This document shows positions 34,408 to 45,746 of a stretch of 64,000 nucleotides of DNA, piece after piece. Under the pieces are notes generated by a model that was given only the letters and a program-made list of their open reading frames with translations, did not search any database and was not told the origin of the DNA. A program made the position numbers and the translations under genes. Every line of letters starts with the position of its first letter. Positions within the stretch are counted from its first letter, which is position 1. Source of the stretch: Botryotinia globosa (Eukaryota; Ascomycota; Leotiomycetes; Helotiales; Sclerotiniaceae); assembly GCA_014898425.1 (NCBI GenBank), contig RCSZ01000012.1:1612001-1676000 (forward strand), given 5' to 3'.

Positions 34408-35900
34408 TTAAATGCCCAAAGAAAACTCAACACCAACATCGATATCACGAGCTAATTCATGTTAGCATTAATCATCAACCATCATGGATTGAAAGTGAAC
34501 TTACCCATCTTCACAACCTTTGAGAATTGGACAGCCTTCTCAGCTGCGCTCTGCAAGTCATCAATGGAGAAGATCTTAAGACCAGAATCGTTGATCAACT
34601 TGTGTGCAGCTTCCATGTTTGTTCCTTGCAATCTTGCAATAATTGGGATTCTAAGGTTCATGCTCTCAACAGTGCTGATGAGACCTTGAGCAATAGCATC
34701 ACAACGAACGATACCACCGAAGATGTTAACGAAGATAGCAGTAACCTTGGGGTCGCTGGTGATAAGAGTGAAAGCCTCCTTGATAGCTTGTGGGGTGGCT
34801 CCACCTCCAACATCAAGGAAGTTAGCTGGTTCACCACCGTTAAGCTTGATGATATCCATAGTAGCCATAGCAAGACCGGCACCGTTTACCAGACATCCGA
34901 TATCACCACCGAGCTTGATGAAGTTAAGACCAGACTCTGCGGCACGGACTTCCTCAGCATCCTCTTGGGTAGTATCGCGCCATTCGAAAACCTCCTTTTG
35001 ACGGAACTCGGCGTTGTCATCGAAACCAAGCTTAGCATCCATGGCAAGAACCTTGTGATCAGAGGTCTCGGAGAGAGGGTTGATCTCGATTTGAGTAGCA
35101 TCCTTCTCCATGAATATCTTGTAAAGTTTTTGAACGGTATCCTTGGCATCCTCGATACATTGCTCACTGAAACCAATATCAGTGACAATCTTTCGTGCGA
35201 TATCATCAGTGACACCCTTGTGGATATCAATGTAGGTAGTAGTGATTGCGTTTGGGCTTTCCTTTGCAACAGTCTCGATATCCATTCCACCTTGAGACGA
35301 AGAAACGATGACTGGTCCTTGGGAAGCACGATCCATCAAGATAGCAAGGTAGAATTCCCGACGAGCAAACTTGCGCTCGCAGATATAGACAGAGTTGCAA
35401 ATACGTCCTTGGGCACCGGTTTGCTTGGTGACAAGCTTGTGTCCGATCATTTGGTCTGCAAACATCTTTGCTTCGGTTGGAGAGTAGATAACTCGGACTC
35501 CTCCCTTTAACCCGTTGTCGAAAGTACCCTTTCCTCTTCCACCTGCAAGAACTTGTGCCTTGATAACCATGTCATCTCCGCCAATCTTCTTTGCAATAGC
35601 CTCGGCCTCGGCGGCTGTTTTCGCAACAGATCCATCAGGAACACCAATTCCATACTGTATTCTCGTCAGATTCGTCTCCGCCCATATGATTATTTCGTAC
35701 CTTTCTCAACAAATCTGCTGAAAGATACTCGTGAATGCTCAAAGCTCTCTTTTGTTGCGCAACGCCGACCATGCGGGATGGCATTGAGGCCTAGGATCAT
35801 GTTAACTTTGTTGATAAGAGACTTTTTTGATATGTGGAAGAATTACCCTGCTTGCCTTCAAGGCAGCTGCCAAAGGTTGGCTTCTAGCTAGCTTGAACAT
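34408..35900 (-). CDS. LSC2: succinyl-CoA ligase beta subunit, mitochondrial
   Basis: Four exons, 35900-35847, 35790-35701, 35654-34505 and 34451-34408, give 445 residues with consistent phases. The enzyme converts succinyl-CoA to succinate with nucleotide phosphorylation in the TCA cycle, together with an alpha subunit not seen here. The N-terminus ([18 protein letters not shown]) is a typical basic mitochondrial presequence. The mature protein begins near [19 protein letters not shown]. The ATP-grasp part shows [23 protein letters not shown] and [15 protein letters not shown]. The CoA-ligase part shows [27 protein letters not shown] and [12 protein letters not shown]. The last exon is only 44 bp and supplies [14 protein letters not shown]; without it the reading would end in an intron-encoded stop. 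The name LSC2 follows yeast. Confidence 0.96.
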
Positions 35901-36288
35901 GTTGATATTTATTAAAAGCGGAAGACACAATGCCGTCTTTCTATCGAAACCAGATCTTTTTTTCAGTGATTGTCCTTCCGTCAAACGGGAATTCGCGAAG
36001 CTAGTACGGGAAGCGTAATGGACCGACAATGCTACTTTCACGTGGGCTAGGTGGGATAAATCCTTGAAACATTTGAGTTTGAGCCTTGTCAAATTATTTT
36101 TATTCTACGAACGAATACTGTATTAGCCTTGTCAAGTCTTACAATATTAATAACCTTGGAAACTCGTCTTGGTACAACGAATGAACATACGCCGCATTAC
36201 GCGGTAACGCAGGACGAAGCTACGCAATTAAATCCCCCCGCACGAGGATTCAAATATCGCACGATACAGCCATTCAGAATAGCGCAGC
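35901..36288. promoter_or_regulatory. shared divergent promoter region
   Basis: 388 bp between the start codons of the succinyl-CoA ligase gene (minus) and the Lys-rich nuclear protein gene (plus). No TATA-like element stands out. A CpG-containing patch (GCATTACGCGGTAACG) lies near 36194-36209. The regulatory role is inferred only from the divergent arrangement. Confidence 0.4.
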
Positions 36289-37242
36289 ATGGCCAAATTC
36301 GCAGATGATCAAACGGAAGCACCTCCACCCAAGAAAGAAACATGGGAGGAATTCAATGCGAAAATGAACCGTATACAAATGGCCCTCGCAAAACGTGAAG
36401 CCATTGCGGAAAACATCCTAGCAAAATACCCTACCGAAAGACGCCGTAAGACGCAGGAAGAAATCGACGCAGAGGATGCCTTATGGTTTCCTACACCGGC
36501 GGGAAATCAACCACTTAATACAGATCCAGCTTTTGCGAAATTCTTGAAGCCGGCTGCGGAACGGAACCAGAAAACTTTGCGCGATAAAATGCTTCCTTCG
36601 AAAGAATTAAGAGCTAGTAAAGCGAGGGATGCCGAGGAGAAGGCTGCGAGTGCGAAGAGGGCTTTGGCGGATGCTAGTAGTGATGAGGAAGAGGGACGAA
36701 CTGCTCTAGGGAAAGCCAAGAAGCTGAAGACGAAGCACAATAAGACAAATGGAGGGGAAGACGATAAACCATTGATCAACAAAGCTTTGCTTGCTCAAAA
36801 TCAGGTTGAAGAAGGAAAAGAACTGGTCAATAAAGCTTTGTTACTTCATCTGGAAGATGCAGATGAAAGCACGGAAGTTACCTCGAAGAAGTCGAAGAAA
36901 AAGAAGAGGAAGAAGTCGAAACAAAAGAATGCGCTGGCGGAAGAGGATAATGAGCAGAGTAACCCGGAAGACAAATCGCCTGAGGCTGTTGATCAAATGG
37001 ATGTGGACGAGGAAGACTTCAATTTATTCCGCAGCAAACCTGCCGATGCGATTCCAAAAGATAATCCACCTACCGATACCGAAAAAGCTTATGAAGGAGA
37101 TCCTGAGACTGAACAGGCATCAGATGATGAGAGAAAGGCGCGACAAGAAGCAAAGAAACTTCTGAAAGCCCAAAGGAAGAAAGAGAAAAAAGACAAGAGG
37201 CGAGAAGAAAGGTCAAAAATGAGTGTCGACACGGAAGACTAA
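36289..37242 (+). CDS. Lys/Glu-rich, probably nuclear or nucleolar protein
   Basis: A single exon of 317 residues starting at the ATG at 36289. The family is not recognised with confidence. Residues 1-110 look like the conserved part (ETWEEFNAKMNRIQMALAKR, AEDALWFPTPAGNQPLN, DPAFAKFLKPAAERNQKTL). The rest is charged and low in complexity, with acidic SSDEEEG, a basic KKSKKKKRKKSKQK tract near residues 203-216 that would serve as a nuclear localisation signal, and a final KKLLKAQRKKEKKDKRREE. Composition resembles ribosome-biogenesis or splicing accessory proteins, but no motif proves it. No membrane helix is seen. It is transcribed divergently from the succinyl-CoA ligase gene. Confidence 0.75.
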   Translation: MAKFADDQTEAPPPKKETWEEFNAKMNRIQMALAKREAIAENILAKYPTERRRKTQEEIDAEDALWFPTPAGNQPLNTDPAFAKFLKPAAERNQKTLRDKMLPSKELRASKARDAEEKAASAKRALADASSDEEEGRTALGKAKKLKTKHNKTNGGEDDKPLINKALLAQNQVEEGKELVNKALLLHLEDADESTEVTSKKSKKKKRKKSKQKNALAEEDNEQSNPEDKSPEAVDQMDVDEEDFNLFRSKPADAIPKDNPPTDTEKAYEGDPETEQASDDERKARQEAKKLLKAQRKKEKKDKRREERSKMSVDTED

Positions 37243-37462
37243 CAATAGCTATCAGGTAAATCGTCTATATTCGGTTTGGGCATACTATTTGATCTGCACA
37301 AAAATGAATACACTATGATTTTGTCTAGAAGACACCCAAATTTTAATATCGTTCTTTCTTAATAACTCCCGTCGCATTTTAATTCATCCGAGTTGTATTG
37401 TTACATGAAACCCGTCAACCATCTACCATACACATAATAATAATTACAAATAATGTAAACCT

Positions 37463-39334
37463 TTACTTCCGACTCACTTTCTCTGCATCGCTTCCATATG
37501 AAACCTGTCCACTGCCATCCTCTGTCACAACTCTTCCTACACCACCCACGACCTCCCCATTGTGTTCTGCCTCCTCGGCCGAAACAACCGGAGGGCCACT
37601 AAACTCTTTTCTACCTCTAATTACATACCAAAGAAGACTGATGGAAGCGAAGAAGACAAAAACTACACTCGCGTAATTCATACTCGTAGGAGTGACAGGA
37701 ATAGCGGTGGGCATGCAGAAAAGAACGATGGCGAGAGTAATCCACTATATAGTCATTGATTAGTAAATTAGCCAGAAGAAAGGATCTGTGATACTCACAA
37801 CAACGGTAATAGCATTAATAGCGAATCCAAATCTGCCTAACGAGAATGAAGCATGCTTGACTGCCTGTCTTCCCCGAATAAGATTGACCAAAATGGGAAT
37901 TCCATACGAAACCGACAAACAAATGGTAGCCACACCCGTAAAAGCATTGAAAGCACTCGTGGAGCCAAAATAGATGCATCCGAGCACACAATCTACTACA
38001 GTGGAAAGGACAAGGCCCCACAATGGAATATCATATGTAGGATGCACGCGCTTCCAGATACGGGAACCGGGAATAGCTCCATCGCGGGCAAATGCATATG
38101 TGCAACGACTTGCAGCGGTTAAGGCGCCAACACCAGCGAAGAAGAGGATACCGAGGATTAGGAACAGAAGCCCGAATCCACCGGCTGCAGAACCAGTGAC
38201 TGTTTTGAAAATGTAGCCGATGGGTTGACCGTTTAATTGGCCAAGAACTGAAGTTACATCGGGGAGAACGAATAATAGAGGAACCAAGTAGAGTATTCCA
38301 GTGATTCCTGCGGCGAAAACAGATAGAACCATAGCTTTAGGAACTTCTCGTTCGGGATTTTGTACTTCTTCACACATAGCAGCTACCATTCCGTAGCCGG
38401 TTAAGGTATAGGCGGCTTGAAGGAGACCAACGAACCAGGCCCATCCAGAAGGCCAACCGGATGCCGAAGCATCGAAATGGGCGAAAACAAACTCGGCATC
38501 TCGACGGTTATTCGCCATTACTAGGAGAGTAACGATGATGATAATAACCGAAGCCGAAGTCCAATATATACATATCTTGTTGATCAAATCCAGGTATTTT
38601 GCACCGAATACATTTACCGAGAAAGCAATTGCCATAACGGCCCAGAAACATAGGACTGTTTGCCATGCATTGGCCACGAAGTCTTCATTAAAAATCGAGA
38701 TGGAACTCAAAATCAATTGCGCACCCTGCCCTCAGATATCAGCATTTCGATCGTGCATACCCTGAGAGGACTTAACATACCGAAAAGTTGATGGACAAAG
38801 TTACAGTCCAATTGCCCACCAATGTCAACCATCCCGTGATCCAGGAAACAACAGGAGCATATTTCCTGGTGCTAAGCATAGCAGACCAGTAACTATGTTT
38901 CAAACTGTCAGTCTATACTTTTCCAAAGACCTCGGGGTTTCTCGGGGAAGCTCGGCATTGACAAATGTCAATGTCGATATTTTTTGAATGAAAAAAAAAT
39001 GTTTGGTTGTACTTACTATACACCTCCAGCAGTCGGATACACACTGCATATCTCAGCTAGTGAGGCAGCTATAGCAAGTGATATACACGATACGAAGATC
39101 CAACCATATAAAACAGTCACAGATTGACCATCGGTCAGCGAGTAAGCGAGTGTCGTGCTGAGACCGAAAGGAACTGCCATAATAGCGAATGATCTAGTGC
39201 TTTAGTCAGTATTGGCCATTGGAGCAAGAGGGAATAACGTGCAGGCCTAGAATACTCATCATACTCAGGGAACGAGGCAATTCAGCCGTGTATCCCATAT
39301 TAGCCAACGCAGCATCTTGATTAGAAGACGCCAT
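37463..39334 (-). CDS. amino-acid/GABA-type permease (APC superfamily)
   Basis: Five exons, 39334-39243, 39193-39017, 38892-38781, 38725-37799 and 37744-37463, give 529 residues and about 12 membrane helices. It belongs to the APC permeases related to yeast Uga4/Hnm1 (proton-coupled uptake of GABA, choline or amino acids). Signature segments are SFAIMAVPFGLSTTLAYSL, SLAEICSVYPTAGGVYYW, WITGWLTLVGNWTVTLSINF, AYTLTGYGMVAAMCEEVQNP (typical for this subfamily), RCTYAFARDGAIPGSRIW and WYVIRGRKEFSGPP at the C-terminus. Intron 1 only restores frame if its donor is GC (39242-39241), a GC-AG intron; the GT four bases downstream would shift the frame. The substrate cannot be told from sequence. Ubiquitination-prone Glu/Lys tails are present at both ends. 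Confidence 0.88.
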
Positions 39335-40619
39335 GGTTATGAAAGTACACAGATACACGCAAACAAAGTTGGGAGTTGTTGAAAAGCAATAAAAAGACTG
39401 ATTAAAAAGATGCTGAGAGGTTGAATCTCTAGCAATCGAGGGAGTTGAAGTATATGGAAGTGTTGATAAAGGATCAAACACTGGGGACTCCAAAGACCGT
39501 GAGATGGCCGAGAGATAGAGAATGGATTGATAACTTATCGATGGTGATAGCGTCTAAATGTCGGGGAAACCCAAACGTCTAGGGGGAATTTGTCAATGGC
39601 AACTGTCACTTACAAGGAACTTGGATCCAGAACTTCATTTGATGAGGAATAACGTAAAAGAATTATCACACAAAACACCAGCTTTACCTTTCATCCCGTG
39701 CAAACCCAAACGCCATTTGTGGCTATGGTAGATAGGATATGGTTATGGTTGCTAGGTAGGTACTAGGCAGGTACACTAAAAGTTAATCGTGGCATAAAGC
39801 AAAGGTATATAAAAAGGGTTTTGAGGGGAAAATCTGGAGAAATCCCACGAGACATATACCGACCGGTAAAAGCATCATACGGGAGCGAGGGAAAGGGGGA
39901 GGGATACATAGGGTCATCCTTCATCCTTCATCCTTCATCCTTCAGCCTTGTATCTTTTTCATTACCTACAAAGTACTCACACGTTGCCAGAAAGTATGCA
40001 AATCGGTCGCTAAGAAAACCAGGTTGCTCCTCTCGCTCCTCTCGTTCCTCTCGTTCCTCTCGTAGTTTGCCATCTTGTGGTGTGTGCATCTAGCTTTGGA
40101 ATGGCATGCTTTCCAGCCGCACAGATATCAGATGGATGGCTCGAGAATGGGAAGTTGGAGCTATGAATATTGTTGAATTTTGGGAATCCACATCAAACAA
40201 TGATATGATTAGATGAACTGGAATTTTATGCATCCTTCTTATATGTTGTCAAAGTGACGTGTTAGAATTTAACCAATCTAATGAATGAGTATCCATGAAG
40301 GGGAAGAAGAAAAACTCGGTGGCATAATTTATAAATGAAGAAGATGTTCGAGAACACAATTTCTGATTTATATTTGTATATCAAACTGCCCGCTGTTCAA
40401 ATCGATTAGATGAGATGTTTGTGTTGCACTTCAAGTTCCTCTCAACCCATTCTTGATTTCCATCCATATCAATCACGTGTATCGAATCGGCTAAAGTTGC
40501 TTGATATATCAAGTTGGATAGGTTCAGATCAGATGCCAATTGTCCCTTGAGAGAAACAAGGGTATCTATTCTTTTCAACGTCACTATCACTACTATATTA
40601 TAGCTGGCCAATCACTGAC
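39335..40619. other. intergenic, divergent promoters of permease and SEY1
   Basis: No gene is seen. It contains seven-base ATCCTTC repeats (about 39915-39945) and ten-base CTCTCGTTCC repeats (about 40024-40065), plus short TAGGTAGG runs. The flanking genes are transcribed away from each other. Confidence 0.5.
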
Positions 40620-43447
40620 ATGGCTACTTCCAACATAAATGGTCATGGCGAAAGGCCTTCCGCAGGTGCAAGATTTCCTACAGCTCCCTCAGTCATGACG
40701 ATGAATGGTAGTTTTGCATCTGTTGGCGATGCGCCGACAAATGAGCAATATGAACATGGCATACAAGTTATTGATGAGCAGAAGGAATTCAAGTACGCAA
40801 AAATCGAGTTGGAAGCTGTACCATGGCTGACAGAATTCGTGTAGTCCCAATCTCAACACCTATCTTCAATTTACAGATACAGCACACTCTGGCTTCAACT
40901 ACCATCTTATATCAGTATTCGGGTCACAATCCACGGGAAAGTCTACGCTCCTCAACCATTTATTTGGCACACAATTCGGGGTGATGTCCGAGAGGGAGAG
41001 GAGGCAAACTACAAAAGGAATATGGATGTCAAAGAATAAGAATCAAAACTCTGGGGCTTCTGAATCCGAGACTATGGCCGACAATATTTTGGTTATGGAT
41101 GTTGAGGGAACAGATGGTAGAGAGCGGGGTGAAGATCAAGACTTCGAAAGAAAAAGTGCTCTCTTTGCTCTGGCCACATCAGAGGTTCTCATTGTAAATA
41201 TCTGGGAACATCAAGTAGGATTGTACCAGGGCGCAAATATGGGCTTACTCAAAACTGTATTTGAGGTAAACTGTCAATTATTCCTAAAGGACAAGCAGTA
41301 TGTTTTCTTTTTTGAAGATCATTGACAAATTTAGTAACACTCCACAGGTCTACCCCACGATCCCTTCTATTCTTTGTTATTCGAGATCATCTTGGCACCA
41401 CTCCACTCGCGAACCTCAAAGACACTCTTATTCAGGATTTAACTGCGATTTGGACTTCTCTTTCTAAGCCTGTCGGTCTCGAGAATTCAAAGATCGAAGA
41501 TTATTTTGATTTCGCATTCGCAGCTTTACCACACAAGATCCTGCAACCAGATAAGTTTGTCACGGAAGTCCAAAAGCTTGGTACACGATTCAGAGCCGGA
41601 CATAAATCTACACGGGCCGAAGACGCTGGGTTTGAGGGAGGTGTTTTCTTGCCAGAATATCATCGACGGATTCCCGCAGATGGATTTTCAGTATACGCAG
41701 AAGGTGTCTGGGATCAAATTGTGAGTAACAAAGATCTGGATCTTCCTACTCAACAAGAACTTTTGGCACAATTCCGTTGTGATGAGATCTCTCGGGAAGT
41801 TTTGATCTCATTCGATGGAACGATTCAGCCGATTGAGGAGAAGCAAGCGGAAGATACCAGGTCAGGCAAACCTACTGTTATTGCGGACTTGGGTGCTACT
41901 GGTAAAACGACTCGCACCAGTACCATCAAGAACTTTGAGACACAAGCTAGTAGATATCACAAAGGTGTATATGCTTTGAAGCGCACCGAGCTTGAAGGCA
42001 AAATCGATACAAGATTAAAGGCATTATACCACGGTCAACTTGTGGCAGCTCATAAATCTGGAGTCGCGTCCTTTAGCGATGCAGTTTCGAATGCTGTTAA
42101 GCTTGGTCAAAAGAGAGCAGCATCATATGAATTTGCGGATATCGTGGAACGTGAAAAGGAGGCTGCACTCAGCACTTTTGAGACAGAAGCAAAGAGTTTG
42201 TATATTGAGGGACTAGCGTGGACTAATTTCAAGTCACAATATGACCTCTACGAGAAAGATCTGAACGAAGTTAGCGGTAATCTCAGAAAAGAAGAAATGA
42301 GACGTCTTGCAACACGTGTTGAGAGATGGGTTAGAACACGATTGAATGATTCCATTGGACTTGAGTTTAACAAACTCGGCTCTGGAAGAGGTGGTAGTGG
42401 AGCCCCTGAGACAGGTGAAAAGCCTGCTTCTGAGAAAGACTTGTGGGATAGAATCTGGAAGACTTTCGTTGATACAGTCAAGGAAGCAGAGTCTAAATTC
42501 ACTGATAGAGCAAAGAGCTTTGATGCCAGCGAGGATGAAATTGAAGTCGGTCTATGGCGTCTTAAAAGAAAGAGTTGGGGTGTTCTCAGAGCTAAGATTG
42601 ACGAGGAAGTCATGGAAGGCAACATCCTTCTCAAACTTCGAGAAAACTTCGAGGACAAGTTCCGCTATGATGAAGCGGGTGTTCCACGTATATGGCGTCC
42701 TTCTGATGATATCGAAGGAATTTATACCAAGGCCAGAGAATCAACTCTTACCCTCATCCCATTATTGTCTAAATTCAAGCTTTCGGAAACATCATCACTT
42801 CCCGAACTATCTGAATGGATTGGTACCACACCAGCTAGTGTCGACCCTAAGGACGAAGAAGATCTCACTCCTATTGGTGGTTTGGATGAGGAAGAAGGAA
42901 AGAGTCTCGAAGAGGAAATGACGGTTCTTAGTGAAGCTAAACGTCAAGATCTCGTCGTTAGATTCAAGAAAACTGCGGATGGAGTATATGTTGAAGCTAA
43001 ACGTAGTGCTATTGGTGGAGTGGCCCAAGTTCCGTTGTATTTCTATGGTCTTTTGTTGGCTTTGGGTTGGAATGAAATTGTTGCTGGTATGTTCTATCTC
43101 TCCCTTTCCTTTCGAATTTAAATCACATCACGAACTAACAATTATCTCTAGTCCTCCGCAACCCAATTTACTTCGTTTTCCTCATTCTCTGTGGTATCGC
43201 TGCATATGTCACTTACACGCTTAATCTCTGGGGCCCAATCATCCGCATGATGAACGCGGCTAGTACTCAAGGAGTCGAGATTGGAAAGGAGAAATTGAGA
43301 GAATTTTTGAAGGATAATGAGATGGGTAGACAGGCTTTGGGCATGCAGGGAAGAGACCACGGGGATAGTGATGGGATTAGCTTGAATACTTTGGATAGTA
43401 GGGGAAAGAGGGCTAGTAGGGAGGAGGAGGAGGAAGAGGAGATTTAA
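40620..43447 (+). CDS. SEY1: dynamin-like ER-fusion GTPase Sey1 (RHD3/atlastin functional class)
   Basis: Four exons, 40620-40792, 40845-41297, 41348-43086 and 43152-43447, give 886 residues with all phases consistent. Sey1 mediates homotypic ER membrane fusion and network branching. GTPase motifs are all visible: P-loop GSQSTGKST, switch region [28 protein letters not shown] and the G4-like [10 protein letters not shown] long helical stalk follows (residues about 320-760). Near 770-820 two hydrophobic segments form the ER hairpin ([40 protein letters not shown]). The short cytosolic tail ends in an acidic Glu run. The length is normal for filamentous fungi. Confidence 0.96.
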
Positions 43448-44042
43448 AGGGATGAAGTGTGGTGGGATTGTGGGAGGTGAGAAGGGAGAGGGGAGAGGTG
43501 TATATTCGATGTAGTGTAGTTAGTGTGGGGTGAAGATGTGGCGGTATAGAAATTCATAAAAGCTTGGTGTGGTAACGTTGTTGTTTTATAGCGAGTGGCT
43601 GCTTTTGGGTGATTGGATTGTGTGGATGGATGGTGGGTTTCTCAAAAATTAAAATAAAGGTTGAGATTTTTTTTCTTGGAAGTACTAGGTAGTCGTGGTG
43701 ATGGGTGATGTGATGGGTGATGGGTGAGATGGCATCAATAATCACAATTATATTTATATTTGATTGATAGATAGATACTTATCTACCTTTTGATCATTGT
43801 CGCACTCTTACTCTTACTTACTCACTTTCTTTTTTGTACTACTTATTAATCGGTTGATCAGTTGGTCAGTTGGTCAATCGCTTAGTAATTAGGTAGTAGA
43901 TATTTATTATCCCCTAGACCGCTGGAAATGGGCTCCATCGCTTAACAGGGTCTTATTGACCAATTAGATTATCAAGATTTCTTGAATTTAAGCCAATGTA
44001 ATATTCACATTTATTTTTTGATATAAAATTCAATTAATATTT

Positions 44043-44187
44043 TGTTAGGATATATATATAGTAGTAAGCTGTCAGGACTTCAATCCCTGATACTGTGCCT
44101 TTTAAGATCAGATTGTGTGCGTAGCGTAGTGGTAAAGCTTACAACTTCTATTTGGTTCTATATGTATTGATTCTATGTATATAATAG
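44043..44187 (+). mobile_element. decayed repeat copy 1 (SINE- or LTR-like, tRNA-like internal promoter)
   Basis: It begins TGTTAG and shares its whole length with 44461-44607. The inner part around 44118-44141 reads like a tRNA 5' half: seven bases followed by TAGCGTAGTGGTAAAGC, which fits an RNA polymerase III A-box. A degenerate B-box-like GGTTCTATATG lies near 44153. The anticodon and T arms do not fold properly, so it is not a tRNA gene. A tRNA-derived SINE or an LTR fragment are both possible. Confidence 0.55.
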
Positions 44188-44460
44188 AGTATTAAGGATT
44201 GAGAAGTGGATATTATTCTGGGATCTCTGATTTGGACTTGCTTGATTAGAAATATAATAGATATTCTTAATAAGAAATAGATCAGAGGCAAGGATATATC
44301 TATCTAATAATTAGATATTCTAAATTCATTAATAATTGATTATTAATAATGAGGATATAGCTAATACAATTATTGTATTATATATCATATAATTAACTAT
44401 ATAAATAAATATCTTTATGATTAGTTTTTTTAGAATGAAAAGAATAAAAAAGGGAAGCTC

Positions 44461-44607
44461 TGTTAGAATATATATATAGTAATAAGCTATCAAAACTTCA
44501 ATCCCTGATACTATACCTTTTGAAATCAGATTGTATGCATAGCGTAGTGGTAAAGCTTACAATTTCTATTTGGTTCCATGCGTATTGGTTCCATGCATGT
44601 GATATAT
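44461..44607 (+). mobile_element. decayed repeat copy 2 (partner of 44043-44187)
   Basis: It aligns without large gaps to 44043-44187, starting at TGTTAG. Almost every difference is a transition: CTGTGCC against CTATACC, GTGTGCGTAG against GTATGCATAG, CAACTTC against CAATTTC. Its B-box-like part, GGTTCCATGCG, is better preserved than in copy 1, while other sites are more AT-rich. Both copies therefore carry independent mutations. Confidence 0.6.
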
Positions 44608-44904
44608 TTTTTCTATATGAAAACTTTTAATATAATAATATATACTAATTCTCAATCTTTTCTCTTTTTTGAATTATAAAAAATCAAAATTTGAAATCAA
44701 AATTTGAAATCAAAATTCAATAATATAAAAAGTGTGACTGAAAAATCATTAAAATAATTATTCTATTTAATAAAACTTTATTTTTCAAGATATATCGCAT
44801 AAATTACTTTCAGAGCCCATTTCTAGTAGTTTAGAGGATATATTATATTTAATATAATACTTTTAAAGTTTTAAATCTTTAAAGTTTTAAATGCCTATTT
44901 ATCT

Positions 44905-45070
44905 ATCTATTTATCTATTTACATATTTACATATTTACATATTTATATATTTACATATTTACATATTTATATATTTATATATTTACATATTTACATATTT
45001 ACATATTTATATATTTATATATTTACATATTTATATATTTACATATTTACATATTTAATATTTACATAAT
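44905..45070. repeat. ATTTACAT tandem array
   Basis: Imperfect tandem units of CATATTTA/TATATATTTA with C/T interchange, about 165 bp. No coding potential. Confidence 0.85.
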
Positions 45071-45200
45071 TGTAAAAAGATATAGAGTGAATCGACTAAC
45101 TACTAAGTATCTTTTTGAGAAGTTGAAGATGAAGATTTAGGAGTATAGAGGAATAAATGAGGTGAATTATTATATGTATATATATATATATGTATATATA

Positions 45201-45467
45201 TTTCGAAACGTAGCAAAAAAACTTATACATTCGATTTTACAGAATTTGTATAGTATATATGTATTCTATTTTTTAAGATCCAGAAATCAAATTTGTATGT
45301 GATTATATAATCAGATGCTTTGAAATACTAGTAAGCTAGTTCGCTTTGAAATATATATATATATATATACAAATTTGATTTCTAGGTTTTAAAAAACAGA
45401 ATATATATATACTATACAAATTCCGTAAAATCCGATGCGTAAGTTTCTTTCGTTATACTCCGAAACA
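45201..45467. mobile_element. foldback element with ~97-bp inverted arms (MITE-like)
   Basis: The left arm 45201-45296 (starting TTTCGAAACG, ending CAAATTTGT) is the inverted counterpart of the right arm 45369-45467. Shared blocks include GATTTTAC.GAATTTGTATAG, GTATATAT.TATTCT and AGAAATCAAATTTGT. The arms differ mostly by transitions and small gaps. The loop (about 45297-45368) is AT-rich and contains ACTAGTAAGCTAGT. TATATATGTATATA stretches flank both outer ends, so target-site duplication is masked. Confidence 0.65.
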
Positions 45468-45746
45468 TATATGTATGTATATATATGTGTATATCATTAT
45501 TATCTCATATATCTACTTATAGGTAGGTAGGTATCTAAGTATAGGTAACCAGGTAACCAGGTATCTCATAAACGCAACAAATAAAAACAAACTCCCACTC
45601 GTTCCAGAGTGCTATAGATTTTCCCCTTTTCCTCTTTATTTCCTTCCTTCCTTTCGTAACCCTTTTGCCTTTCTTTTAATCCACCCCCCTTTCTTTTAAC
45701 CTCCCCCCCTAATAAATAATAACAAAAAATCAAAGAAATGAAACCC

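Larger units (their letters stand above)
43448..45746. other. AT-rich, repeat-decayed island
   Basis: No gene. From about 43900 to 45560 the sequence is extremely AT-rich and made of decayed repeats: a duplicated element (44043-44187 and 44461-44607), AAATCAAAATTTG tandem copies near 44685-44720, ATTTACAT arrays (44905-45070) and an inverted repeat (45201-45467). This contrasts sharply with the flanking genes and looks like RIP-mutated transposon remains. 43448-43900 is the SEY1 3' flank. Confidence 0.7.

Noticed and set aside
34527..35510. 327-codon plus-strand ORF opposite the succinyl-CoA ligase gene
   Set aside because: It lies wholly antisense to a strongly conserved exon, has no recognisable domain, and arises from codon bias on the true strand.
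44112..44187. Possible tRNA gene suggested by the A-box-like TAGCGTAGTGGTAAAGC
   Set aside because: No paired anticodon stem, no proper T arm and no acceptor-stem complement; better treated as a repeat element.
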